64,000 nt of DNA, from positions 62,001-126,000 of the forward strand of contig CAVPFC010000060.1 in the NCBI GenBank assembly GCA_963703605.1. Reading direction: 5' to 3'. This document shows positions 51,765 to 58,981 of the stretch, piece after piece. Below the pieces are notes generated by a model. That model did no database searches. It had not been told where the DNA came from and saw only the letters and a list, made by a program, of their open reading frames with translations. The DNA is from DASXKD01 sp963703605 (GTDB taxonomy: Bacteria; Actinomycetota; Actinomycetes; Streptosporangiales; Streptosporangiaceae). Within the stretch, counting starts at the first letter, position 1. The number at the start of each line of letters is the position of its first letter. Made by a program: the position numbers and the translations under genes.

Positions 51765-52051
51765 AGGCCACGCTCCCGTGGCCGCGGCGTCCGCGCAGGT
51801 TGCCCACCGCCAGCACCCGCCTTCCCGGTCCCGGCATCAGCCGCGTACGTGGCTGGCCCCGCTCCGGGCACCGGCCGCGTACTTGGCTGGTCTGACCACC
51901 TTAAACGCCCCGGGCCAGGCCGCGCGGCTCCCGCCGGGGCCCCGGCACCGGCGATGAGCTTTCTCCACATGGTCACCACACCGGCTGCACCCTGCTGCCG
52001 TCTCAAGCCGGTCTGATGGGGCTGCGGATCCCCGTAGCGGCTGGAGGGACG

Positions 52052-52507
52052 TTGAGCGGCGGCGACCTGATCATCGTGGCGCCGTGGCTGGTCTTCGCCG
52101 GGGGCCTGACTGCGATCGGCTGGCGGCTGGCGACCGCCCGCGAGCACCGGCCACGGCGCCGGGCGAAGCGGCCGGGCACACGCACCCCGCCTGGCCCGGA
52201 CCGGCCCGGCTCACGGCCAGCTCCCCCCGGGATCGGCGCGGCGGGACCGGACGGCAGCGAGTTACCTACCGGGGGCGCCCGCCCGGCGATTCGCCACCGG
52301 CGGCGTGTCAGGGCCCCGGCAACGCCCGATCCCGGCGGCCGCCTCCATCTGATCTCCACATGCGGCACGCACCGCGGCCATAACCGCGCAGTAACAACAG
52401 GTGCGTGGCCAGCGACCGGGCCCGGAAGCCCAAGCCGGCCACGACGATCCCGGCCCGCGGAAGGAGGCGAAACATGCCTGCTGTCTCCCGTGTCATCGCG
52501 GGCGTGA
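52052..52507 (+). CDS. Possible small membrane protein
   Basis: From TTG 52052 (GGAGGG just upstream) the frame begins SGGDLIIVAPWLVFAGGLTAIGWRLATAREHRPRRR, one plausible membrane helix followed by an Arg/Pro-rich tail that overlaps the start of the stress-protein gene by 34 bases. The tail looks non-coding. The gap 51765-52051 shows nothing else. Confidence 0.3.
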   Translation: MSGGDLIIVAPWLVFAGGLTAIGWRLATAREHRPRRRAKRPGTRTPPGPDRPGSRPAPPGIGAAGPDGSELPTGGARPAIRHRRRVRAPATPDPGGRLHLISTCGTHRGHNRAVTTGAWPATGPGSPSRPRRSRPAEGGETCLLSPVSSRA

Positions 52508-53097
52508 GCGGGTCGCCGCGGTGCCTGCCCGCGCTGCGTTACGCCGCGGCGCTGGCCCGCGACCACGGTGCCGCGCTGATCCCGCTGCTCGTCTGGACCC
52601 CGCCCGGCGGGGCGCTCGCCGACCAGCGGTGCCCGTGCAGTTTCCTGCGGCAGGTGTGGGAAGCCGACGCCCACAAGCGCCTGGAGGATGCCATGCTCGC
52701 GGCGCTCGGCGGCGTGCCCGACGGGGTGCCCACCGCGCCTGCGGTTGTTCGCGGCGAGGCGGGCTGGGTCCTGGTCCACGCGGCCAGCCGCCCCGCGGAC
52801 ATGCTGGTCATCGGGACCGGCAGGCACGCCGGCGTCGGCCGGATGGCCCGCGCGCAGGTCAGCAGGTACTGCCTGGCCCACGCGAGCTGCCCGGTGCTCG
52901 CCATCCCACCGTCGCCGCTGGAACTGGACGCCGGGCACCGGCTGCACGGCTGGGCGCTGCGGCATCGCGGGCTGAACGACACCGAGCTGGCCGCCCTGGC
53001 CAGCGGCGACTCCGCGGGCGCTAAGCACCACGAACGCGGCCCACAACGCTACCGACCTGAGCCACCCCGGCCCTGGCCGCCGCCCCGAAGCGCCTGA
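52474..53097 (+). CDS. Universal stress protein family protein
   Basis: The 207-residue product has one USP domain: VIAGVSGSPRCLPALRYAAALARDHGAALIPLLVW at the start and DMLVIGTGRHAGVGRMARAQVSRYCLAHASCPVLAIP at the end, close to the G-2x-G-9x-G ATP-binding pattern. The last 50 residues are a Pro/Arg/His-rich tail outside the domain. AAGGAGG at 52461-52467 precedes ATG 52474. Confidence 0.88.
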   Translation: MPAVSRVIAGVSGSPRCLPALRYAAALARDHGAALIPLLVWTPPGGALADQRCPCSFLRQVWEADAHKRLEDAMLAALGGVPDGVPTAPAVVRGEAGWVLVHAASRPADMLVIGTGRHAGVGRMARAQVSRYCLAHASCPVLAIPPSPLELDAGHRLHGWALRHRGLNDTELAALASGDSAGAKHHERGPQRYRPEPPRPWPPPRSA

Positions 53098-53202
53098 CCC
53101 GGCCCGAGCCAGCGGCGACTCCGCAGGCCACCGCCAACTCCCGCGGCCGGCGGATGTGACAAGGAGCGCTTCGTGACCCGTCGGGACAGCCCGGGTCCGG
53201 GG

Positions 53203-53712
53203 TTACCCGGCCTCGATGATGCCCCGCACGTACATGGCCGTACCGGCGTGCTGGAGATCGTCGGAGAGGACGCTGACCAGGCGGACCGCGAGCGTGACCG
53301 GCGGGTCCCAGGACTCGTCCACGATCCGGGGCAGGTCGGCGTCGGTGAGGGCCTCCAAGAACCTGAGGGTCCGCTCGTGCACGGCGTCGTAGTACGCGAC
53401 GAGCACCTCCGAGGACTCGACCACGATCGTCGCGACCTCGCTGGACGAATGCCCGTATCCGGTGTCGGCCGAGCCCTCCGGCAGCCCGAACCGCGGCGCC
53501 CAGTCTCCGGACGTCCACACCTGCTCGGCGTGCGTGACGCCCGCGATGTGGTGGTCCTGGGTCCGGGCGAGGTGCCAGACCAGCCAGGCAATCGAGTTCG
53601 CTTCGGGCGCGGGCCGGTAGGTGAGTTGCTCGGGCGTAAGCCCCATGACCGCTTCGACGACAGTCTCACGAACCCTGCCAAACGCGTCGAGAAGCAGCTC
53701 GGCACTGGTCAT
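53203..53712 (-). CDS. DinB-family protein (DUF664-like)
   Basis: The 169-residue four-helix-bundle protein carries the family metal-ligand pattern: SIAWLVWHLARTQDHHIAG with the first His, and SVLSDDLQHAGTAMYVRG near the end with the last. Members include mycothiol- or bacillithiol-dependent S-transferases, so with inositol/mycothiol-making actinobacteria a thiol-transferase role is possible. ATG 53712 has GAAGGGAG upstream. Confidence 0.88.
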   Translation of the reverse strand: MTSAELLLDAFGRVRETVVEAVMGLTPEQLTYRPAPEANSIAWLVWHLARTQDHHIAGVTHAEQVWTSGDWAPRFGLPEGSADTGYGHSSSEVATIVVESSEVLVAYYDAVHERTLRFLEALTDADLPRIVDESWDPPVTLAVRLVSVLSDDLQHAGTAMYVRGIIEAG

Positions 53713-53843
53713 GCTGGCTCCCTTCGGGGTGCGGGCAGACCACCCGGGGCAGGGTGATCTCAACGCTCACCGGTATCACGACCGGGACGACGGCCTCGCG
53801 GCGGGGTAGCCCAGTTGCGAGACAACCCGCCACCGGCAATTCT

Positions 53844-54701
53844 TTACCGGCCTTCGACGGGGGTGCCCGGGAGGCGGCCCCACTCGGCCCAGGATCCGTC
53901 GTAGACCCGGACCCGGTCGCGGCCGATCAGATACGTGAGCACGAACCAGGCGGTGGCGGCGCGGCCACCGATGGTGCAGTAGGTGATCAGTTCCCCGCCA
54001 TCCAGAACGGTAGGCGCGAACAAGTCGCGCAGCTCCGCAGCGGACCGGAACGCCCCGTCTTCGCGGTAGATGCCATCGATGGGCTGATGGACGGCCGAAG
54101 GCACGTGCCCGGCGCGGCCGCCTGGTTCCATGCCGCCCGACGGCCAGAAGCACTCTCCCCGGTATTCGGCCGCTGAGCGCACATCCACCAGCGTGATTCC
54201 TGGCTGGCCGATGGCCTCGTCCACCGCCGCCCGGTCGGCCCGGATGCGAGAGTCCTCCTCGCCGAGACGGAAGCTGGCCGCTCGTGGCTCGCTCGTGGCT
54301 GTACTCCACGGGTAGCCTCCGGCCCGCCAGGTGTCCCGTGAGCAGTCCAGGATGCGCACGTCGGGGTGCCCGTAGAGCTTCATCAGCCACACGCCCAGGG
54401 CGGGCGCGTACCCGTAGAACACCACCGTGGAGCCGGGGTCGATCCCAGAGCTTGCGACTAGCCGTTCCAGCTCGGCGGCGCCCTTCAGGCGGTAATCGCC
54501 GTCCTTCAGGTCAGCGTAAATGTTCCACAACACCGCGCCGTCAATGTGCCAGTCGTCGTAGGCGGCCGTGCTGACGTCGACTTCGATCACTCGCACCCGT
54601 GGGTCAGACAGGTGAGCTTGCAGCCATTCGGGATCCACCAGCGCGCTGTCGCTGGTGCCCGGGCTCCGGCTGGGTGCGGTCCTCGCTGACGTGGTCTTCA
54701 T
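53844..54701 (-). CDS. Two-domain sulfurtransferase (rhodanese/3-mercaptopyruvate type)
   Basis: The 285-residue product has an inactive N-terminal rhodanese domain (ALVDPEWLQAHLSDPRVRVIEVD, HIDGAVLW) and an active C-terminal one (LVDVRSAAEYRGE, active-site Cys in ELITYCTIGGRAAT, GSWAEWG). It transfers sulphur from thiosulphate or mercaptopyruvate to an acceptor. It is divergent from nothing close and followed by the DinB gene on the same strand. Confidence 0.92.
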   Translation of the reverse strand: MKTTSARTAPSRSPGTSDSALVDPEWLQAHLSDPRVRVIEVDVSTAAYDDWHIDGAVLWNIYADLKDGDYRLKGAAELERLVASSGIDPGSTVVFYGYAPALGVWLMKLYGHPDVRILDCSRDTWRAGGYPWSTATSEPRAASFRLGEEDSRIRADRAAVDEAIGQPGITLVDVRSAAEYRGECFWPSGGMEPGGRAGHVPSAVHQPIDGIYREDGAFRSAAELRDLFAPTVLDGGELITYCTIGGRAATAWFVLTYLIGRDRVRVYDGSWAEWGRLPGTPVEGR

Positions 54702-54831
54702 CTGAATCTCCCTGTGTTCCGGTTCCTTTGGGCACAGGTCTACGACGGCGCTGTTGCGCCAACGTTGCTGCGGCGTTGGCGAAACCTTGGCGGTGGCGCG
54801 CAAGTGGCTGCGGGGCGGTAACCGTCGCCGT

Positions 54832-55590
54832 TCAGGTTGTGGCGAGGAGGCGTTCGTGAAGCTCGCGGGTGGCCGGGCTCGGTGAGACGCCGAGCTGGTC
54901 CCGCAGGCATTCGCTCAGCTCGCCGTAAACGCCGAGAGCTTCAGCTAGGTTGCCCTGGGCGGCGAGAGCTTGCATGAGGTAGCGGTAGCCGCTTTCCCGC
55001 AGCGGAGCCAGGCGGGTGAGCTGCCGGCCGGCCCGGACCGCGGCAGCGAGCTCGGTCCCGCCGATGCCCAGCCCGGCTGCCGCGTAGCACTCCAGGGCGC
55101 GCAGGCGCACCTCCGTGAGCTGGTGGCGGATCTCGTCGATCCAGGGTGCGTCCTCGCCGGGCAGGAAGTCCCGCTCGGCCACGAACAGCGCGGTGAGCGC
55201 CGGTCCCCACGCTCGCGGCCAGTCCTGCTGGGCGACTGAGGATTCGGCCCGGTGGATGGCCTCGGCGGCGGCTTCCAGGTCGACCCATGCCGGGCGCAGG
55301 CACAGCCGGAGGGTGGAGCGCCCGTCCACAGCATCGGCGCCGAAGACCCGGCGCAGCTTCGACAGCAGCGGGTTCAGCCGGGCGTCGACGGCAGCGGGAT
55401 CGGGTTCACGCCATAGCGCCCCGGCCAGCTCATCCCGGGAGATGTGACGGTGACGGTTGACCACCAGGTAGGTGAACAGCAGTCGGCCCTGGCGCCCGGG
55501 CAGATGGGCATCCAGCCGCTGGCCGTCACGCTCGACGGCCAGCGCCCCGCAGATCTGGATGCGCACCAGGTGTGAGGACGCCAAGGTCAC
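54832..55590 (-). CDS. SARP/AfsR-like transcriptional regulator (OmpR-type HTH plus BTAD)
   Basis: The 252-residue protein has a winged-helix DNA-binding domain (VRIQICGALAVERDGQRLDAHLPGRQGRLLFTYLVV, SRDELAGALWREPDPAAVDARLNPLLSKLRRVFG) and a bacterial transcriptional activation domain with TPR-like helices (VRLRALECYAAAGLGIGG, ALAAQGNLAEALGVYGELSECLRDQLGVSPSPATRELHERLL). SARPs activate secondary-metabolite and other clusters; no biosynthetic cluster is next to it. It could control the adjacent sulfurtransferase. Confidence 0.9.
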   Translation of the reverse strand: MTLASSHLVRIQICGALAVERDGQRLDAHLPGRQGRLLFTYLVVNRHRHISRDELAGALWREPDPAAVDARLNPLLSKLRRVFGADAVDGRSTLRLCLRPAWVDLEAAAEAIHRAESSVAQQDWPRAWGPALTALFVAERDFLPGEDAPWIDEIRHQLTEVRLRALECYAAAGLGIGGTELAAAVRAGRQLTRLAPLRESGYRYLMQALAAQGNLAEALGVYGELSECLRDQLGVSPSPATRELHERLLATT

Positions 55591-55643
55591 GCCAACATCC
55601 TGGCATTACGCTGAGGCAGGCAGCCAGGTCAGGAGGTGCGAGG

Positions 55644-55799
55644 GTGAAGCTGATCCGGTGCGAATGTGGGTTCGTCGCCCGAGGCGACAGCGATGACCAG
55701 GTGATCGGGATGATCCGGGGACACCTGACTACCGACCATCCGGCCCTACTGGAAACGATCAGCCAGGAGGACCTGGTCAGCTGGATCCAGGCAGAATAA
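55644..55799 (+). CDS. DUF1059 small protein
   Basis: The 51-residue product, VKLIRCECGFVARGDSDDQV to SQEDLVSWIQAE, matches the DUF1059 family (Cys-x-Cys start, central H-x5-H: GHLTTDH), probably a small metal-binding domain of unknown function. GTG 55644 has AGGAGG at 55631-55636. It is divergent from the SARP-like gene. Confidence 0.8.
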   Translation: MKLIRCECGFVARGDSDDQVIGMIRGHLTTDHPALLETISQEDLVSWIQAE

Positions 55800-55915
55800 A
55801 GCCCTGGACCAGTTCGCGGGCTCGGCCGCACGCTCTACCACCCGTGTGCTGGCTCCCACGTGCCCCGAGCGCCCCTTCGTGACTGTTCCGGCTGCCGTAT
55901 ACTGCGGGGAATCGT

Positions 55916-55955
55916 GCGCTCGTAGCTCAACGGATAGAGCATCTGACTACGGATC
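55916..55955 (+). tRNA. tRNA-Arg(ACG), 5' fragment only
   Basis: GCGCTCG (acceptor), TA, the D arm GCTCAACGGATAGAGC, A, the anticodon 5' stem TCTGA and loop CTACGGA (anticodon ACG at 55949-55951) are those of tRNA-Arg. After TC at 55954-55955 the sequence departs: the 3' anticodon stem, variable loop, T arm and acceptor end are missing, and I find no T arm nearby. It therefore cannot give a working tRNA. A possible promoter TATACT lies at 55898-55903. The break marks the edge of the element to the right. Confidence 0.8.
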
Positions 55956-55991
55956 GTTTTGCCCGTCCCGCTGTGCTGACCAGGGAAAACG
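55955..55991. repeat. Imperfect hairpin at the tRNA break point
   Basis: CGTTTTGCCC at 55955-55964 pairs with GGGAAAACG at 55983-55991 with one bulged G, around an 18-base loop. Its place exactly at the tRNA junction suggests it belongs to the element end (attachment or excision structure). Confidence 0.4.
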
Positions 55992-56096
55992 CAGGTAACG
56001 TCCGACCGGTGTGCGCCGAATCAGAGGCTCTATCTCGGGTGGCTTTCGAGGGTCTTTGGCTGAGTTGTCTCCCAACTTCGCGCACTGGAGACGACC

Positions 56097-56513
56097 ATGA
56101 TCCAATCTCGCAAGCGCATCGATCCGCCGCCCCGCCCCGTCACGCTCAAGGCGGCGGAAGGCCTCGGCGCGTTCGAGCTGGCCGAGTTGTGGGCCGACCG
56201 CATGGCCTGGCCCCTCAATGAGCGGACCCAGTACGACGAACTGGCCGAGCTTGCCGTCATGTCCGCGCTCGCCAGATGGCTGCAGCGCTGGCAGCCGATC
56301 GCCATTCACAGCGCCATGCTCGCCGGGGCCCGGCCGGACGCCGTTGCCGGCGCACTCGGCGAAAGCATCGACGTGGCGTACCAGCGCTGGCACGGGTGGG
56401 CCACCCGGCAACGAGACTTCGTCGCGGGCGGGAAGCTCGGCATAACGCAGGATGAGTACAACGCTGTCGCCGAGCGCTTCGCCGCAGTCGGCGTTGACTT
56501 GTCCTGTCTGTGA
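56097..56513 (+). CDS. Conserved-type small protein of the element, unknown function
   Basis: The 138-residue protein starts MIQSRKRIDPPPRPVTLKAAEGLG and is mostly helical (ELAELAVMSALARWLQRWQPIAIHSAMLAGA), with AYQRWHGWATRQRDFVAGGKLGITQDEYNAVAERF at the end. Proteins of this kind are carried by actinobacterial integrative elements and may bind DNA (the central part could be a helix-turn-helix), but I cannot assign a function. A strong hairpin follows at 56536. Confidence 0.7.
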   Translation: MIQSRKRIDPPPRPVTLKAAEGLGAFELAELWADRMAWPLNERTQYDELAELAVMSALARWLQRWQPIAIHSAMLAGARPDAVAGALGESIDVAYQRWHGWATRQRDFVAGGKLGITQDEYNAVAERFAAVGVDLSCL

Positions 56514-56535
56514 GGCAGAAGCAGGTTGACACGCG

Positions 56536-56567
56536 GAAGCCCCCGGCCCGTGCGGGCCGGGGGCTTC
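56536..56567 (+). terminator. Strong hairpin terminator
   Basis: GAAGCCCCCGGCCC, loop GTGC, GGGCCGGGGGCTTC: a perfect 14 bp stem 22 bases after the stop of the upstream gene, without a T-tract. It could serve the genes on both sides, since the next gene is convergent. Confidence 0.75.
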
Positions 56568-56584
56568 GTCACCTTAGGCAGGGC

Positions 56585-56824
56585 TCAGCCCGCCTTTGGG
56601 CGCGTGCTCGTGGCCCTCTTGGCGAGACGAAGCATGTACGCGCGTAACGCGTGCTCGGCGCGGCGCTGGCGCTCGTCTGGCGACAGTTCGCTATGGGGGT
56701 CTACCTCTTGCTCGAATCGTCTCAGGAACGCTTGGCGGGCTGGTCGCGTGCGGGCGCTCCTGTCGGCGGTGCGGCTCCAGGAGATTTCAGCCGCGATTCG
56801 CCGGTTGATGTCCTTGGTGGCTAT
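56585..56824 (-). pseudogene. Small element protein whose start codon is ATA
   Basis: Minus-strand frame of 80 codons reading IATKDINRRIAAEISWSRTA, then FLRRFEQEVDPHSELSPDER, then AEHALRAYMLRLAKR. It resembles short basic proteins (MATTKD-type start) of actinobacterial integrative elements. GGAGG lies exactly nine bases before ATA at 56824-56822, where relatives have ATG; a stop is three codons upstream and no ATG, GTG or TTG follows except an ATG near the end. So the start codon mutated, leaving a silent gene, or a rare AUA start is used. It may bind nucleic acid, given its charge. Confidence 0.6.
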
Positions 56825-57160
56825 GTGGCATCACCTCCGTCATCACGATGGGAGGCGACCGGCTGGAGCTGACCGTCCATTGTCACCAACTTCAAGCGAG
56901 CGAATCAGCAGCCTGTCGGAAGCTCTCACCTGCTGGAATGAGATCGCTACTTAAGTTATGCCAACAAGCAGCCATTTATGTCAAACGATGAGAGGCTGAC
57001 GTCGGCAATCACTCGAAGTCGATAAGGTTTAAACGCGATTGTTCGCTGCCATGCAATGACGAAAAATACTCAGGGAACTTCTGCATGCAAGCCCATTTAG
57101 AGCGGGGCTGGCCGGCCCTCACGGTGTCCAGATGGGCGAGACCTGGACAGCAGGCGACGG
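56825..57160. other. AT-richer non-coding stretch in the element
   Basis: No gene is supported in these 336 bases. From about 56940 the base composition is clearly AT-richer than the rest of the window (for example TTAAGTTATGCCAAC, GATAAGGTTTAAACGCG, GACGAAAAATACTC), suggesting foreign origin or a regulatory or origin region of the element. The palindrome GTTTAAAC is included. Confidence 0.5.
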
Positions 57161-57355
57161 TTACTCGTTCTTGATCCGACGAACAAAGACCTGCCAGTCA
57201 TGGCAGGAGACCGCCAGCGCGGGCCCCTGGGGATCCTTTGAGTCGCGGACAGCGACGGCGCCGGTCATGTCGGTGGCAACCTCCACGCAGTTGCCGTCCT
57301 GGCTGCTGTAGCTGCTCTTGTGCCACTCGGCGCGGGACAGGTCGATCTCGTTCAT
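57161..57355 (-). CDS. DUF397 protein
   Basis: The 64-residue product MNEIDLSRAEWHKSSYSSQDGN to FVRRIKNE is a typical DUF397 protein, with the WHKSSYS and NCVEVA motifs and VRDSKDPQGPAL. These small proteins work beside DUF5753-type XRE regulators in actinobacterial development and antibiotic control, possibly as antitoxin-like or inhibitory partners. ATG 57355 has GAGGAGG eight bases upstream. The XRE gene lies directly upstream on the same strand. Confidence 0.92.
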   Translation of the reverse strand: MNEIDLSRAEWHKSSYSSQDGNCVEVATDMTGAVAVRDSKDPQGPALAVSCHDWQVFVRRIKNE

Positions 57356-57380
57356 CCCGCGCACCTCCTCTGGTCCTGCG

Positions 57381-58250
57381 TTAGGTCATGGTGCCCGCCG
57401 CTTCCTGTACCAGGCGCACCGAGTCGTCGGGGTGCAGGGCGGCGGCGAGCAGCCGGGCAAATGCAAGCGTATAGCGGTCCACGTCAGTAGGCGCTTCGAG
57501 GTAGATGTCCCCGGCCAGCGTCTCGACGTACACCACATCGGGGTCTGTCGTTTCTGGGAAGCCCAGGACGACGAAGGGCCCGGTCGTTCCGGCGTGTGCA
57601 CCTGCACCGAACGGCACGACCTGCAGCGTGGTCTTGCCTTGCTCGGCGCAGTCGATGAGGTGCCGGAGTTGCTCGCGCATTACTTCTGGGCCACCCACTG
57701 TGCGGCGGATGACCGCCTCGTCGAGGACCGCCCACAGACGCGGCCGGTCCTCGCGCGTCAGGATGCGCTGGCGTTCCATGCGGACCTGCACCCGGCGCTC
57801 GATGTCATCCCGATCCAGTTCACGCGGGCCGTTTCGGAACGTCTGTCGTGCGTACTCCTCGGTCTGGAGCAGGCCCGGGACAACGATGGGCTCGAAGTTG
57901 CGGATGGAGGTAGCTCCGGATTCCAGGCCGATGTAGACCTCGTACGGGTTGGGCAGGATGTCCCGGAAGGAGTGCCACCAGCCGGGCTGGCGGGCTTCAC
58001 GGCTCAGCCGGATCAGGCCGTCGCGTTCGGGCCCGGTGACCCCGTAGAGCTCGAGCAGGACCCGGACGTTGCCTGGCTGTGGGCGGCTGCGGCCGGTCTC
58101 GATGCGGAAGATCGTCGAGGTCGACCATTCGAGCTGGCGGGCGACTTCCTCGCGGGTGAGTCCGGCTGCTTCACGGCGGCGCAGTAATTCGAGCGCTAGC
58201 CGGCGGCCTCGCAGGGTCGGGTTCTGATCTGGGTTGCTGCTCCGGGTCAT
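57381..58250 (-). CDS. XRE-family regulator with DUF5753 domain
   Basis: The 289-residue protein has an N-terminal helix-turn-helix (LRGRRLALELLRRREAAGLTREEVARQLEWSTSTIFRIETGRSRPQ) and the DUF5753 domain (FEPIVVPGLLQTEEYARQTF, QRILTREDRPRLWAVLDEAVIRR, LQVVPFGAGAH, FVVLGFPE). WhiJ-type members control sporulation or antibiotic genes together with DUF397 and anti-sigma-like ATPase genes, which flank it here. ATG 58250 begins MTRSSNPDQN. A palindrome at 58278-58297 upstream could be its own operator. Confidence 0.92.
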   Translation of the reverse strand: MTRSSNPDQNPTLRGRRLALELLRRREAAGLTREEVARQLEWSTSTIFRIETGRSRPQPGNVRVLLELYGVTGPERDGLIRLSREARQPGWWHSFRDILPNPYEVYIGLESGATSIRNFEPIVVPGLLQTEEYARQTFRNGPRELDRDDIERRVQVRMERQRILTREDRPRLWAVLDEAVIRRTVGGPEVMREQLRHLIDCAEQGKTTLQVVPFGAGAHAGTTGPFVVLGFPETTDPDVVYVETLAGDIYLEAPTDVDRYTLAFARLLAAALHPDDSVRLVQEAAGTMT

Positions 58251-58277
58251 ACTTGTATGCGTCCTTAAGCACGAATC

Positions 58278-58297
58278 TAGTTGCACTATTGCATCTA
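58278..58297. promoter_or_regulatory. Candidate operator between XRE and ATPase genes
   Basis: TAGTTGCA, CTAT, TGCATCTA is a near-perfect dyad (7 of 8 pairs) 28 bases upstream of the XRE start, in the 182-base divergent region. The position suits autoregulation and control of the ATPase gene. Confidence 0.4.
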
Positions 58298-58432
58298 ACT
58301 GAGTGTTGGTGCATGCTAGCGCTGATGCTGCCACCTGGCACCGGCGCGGAGGCGCCGAACGCCACATCCCGAAGGCGGTGACCCGGACGTGGGGACGCGG
58401 GTGAGGGCTACAGCGCGAGGGGACCGGCGGAG

Positions 58433-58957
58433 ATGACCGTCCCGTCCATGAGCCGCAGGGCCGGCGCTGTGCCCAGATCACGATCAGCCTGGGATCCCGA
58501 ACCAAGCGCCGGCCCTGCACCGGGCGAACGCAGGCCGAGCGCGCGGACAGCCTCCTACCCGCACCGGAGTCACCTGATGCTGGGGGCGCTGCCTGGCGCG
58601 GTCCCACGCGCTCGGCTTCACGCCAGGCTCGTACTCGTCGAGTGGGGCCTGAAGGCGCTGGCAGAGTCAACGGAACTGGTCGTCAGCGAATTGATCACCA
58701 ACGCCGTCCGCACCTCCGCTGGTTTACCAGAGGCCCAGCACAGCCTGCCGATCGTGCGAATGTGGCTCAGCGCCGACCACGAGCGCGTCCTGGTGCAGGT
58801 CTGGGACGCCGATCACCAGTTGCCGGTGCCGCAGCAGCCAGATCCCGACGCCGACCACGGGCGCGGCCTGCTCCTCGTCGAATCACTCAGCGAGGCCTGG
58901 GGCGCCTACCGGCCACAACAATCCATCGGCAAGATCACCTGGGCCATCCTGCACTGA
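58433..58957 (+). CDS. Anti-sigma-factor-like ATP-binding protein (RsbW/SpoIIAB type)
   Basis: The 174-residue protein has a HATPase_c fold with the N-box ELVVSELITNAVRTSAG and G-box ADHGRGLLLVESLSEAWG. Streptomyces has many such proteins next to WhiJ-like and DUF397 genes. The first 50 residues are Arg/Pro-rich and may be less conserved, so a start at the ATG coding MLGALPGAVPRARL is possible. GGCGGAG precedes ATG 58433. Confidence 0.88.
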   Translation: MTVPSMSRRAGAVPRSRSAWDPEPSAGPAPGERRPSARTASYPHRSHLMLGALPGAVPRARLHARLVLVEWGLKALAESTELVVSELITNAVRTSAGLPEAQHSLPIVRMWLSADHERVLVQVWDADHQLPVPQQPDPDADHGRGLLLVESLSEAWGAYRPQQSIGKITWAILH

Positions 58958-58981
58958 GGCGAGCTACCCGGTGCAGCTTCA

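Noticed and set aside
55916..56096. Group I intron interrupting the tRNA-Arg anticodon region
   Set aside because: Divergence begins in the 3' anticodon stem instead of the loop, no T arm or 3' half is found downstream, and no intron core was recognised.
56526..56954. Plus-strand open frames over 56526-56954
   Set aside because: They start inside a terminator hairpin and have no protein-like pattern; the minus strand carries the credible small protein at 56585-56824.
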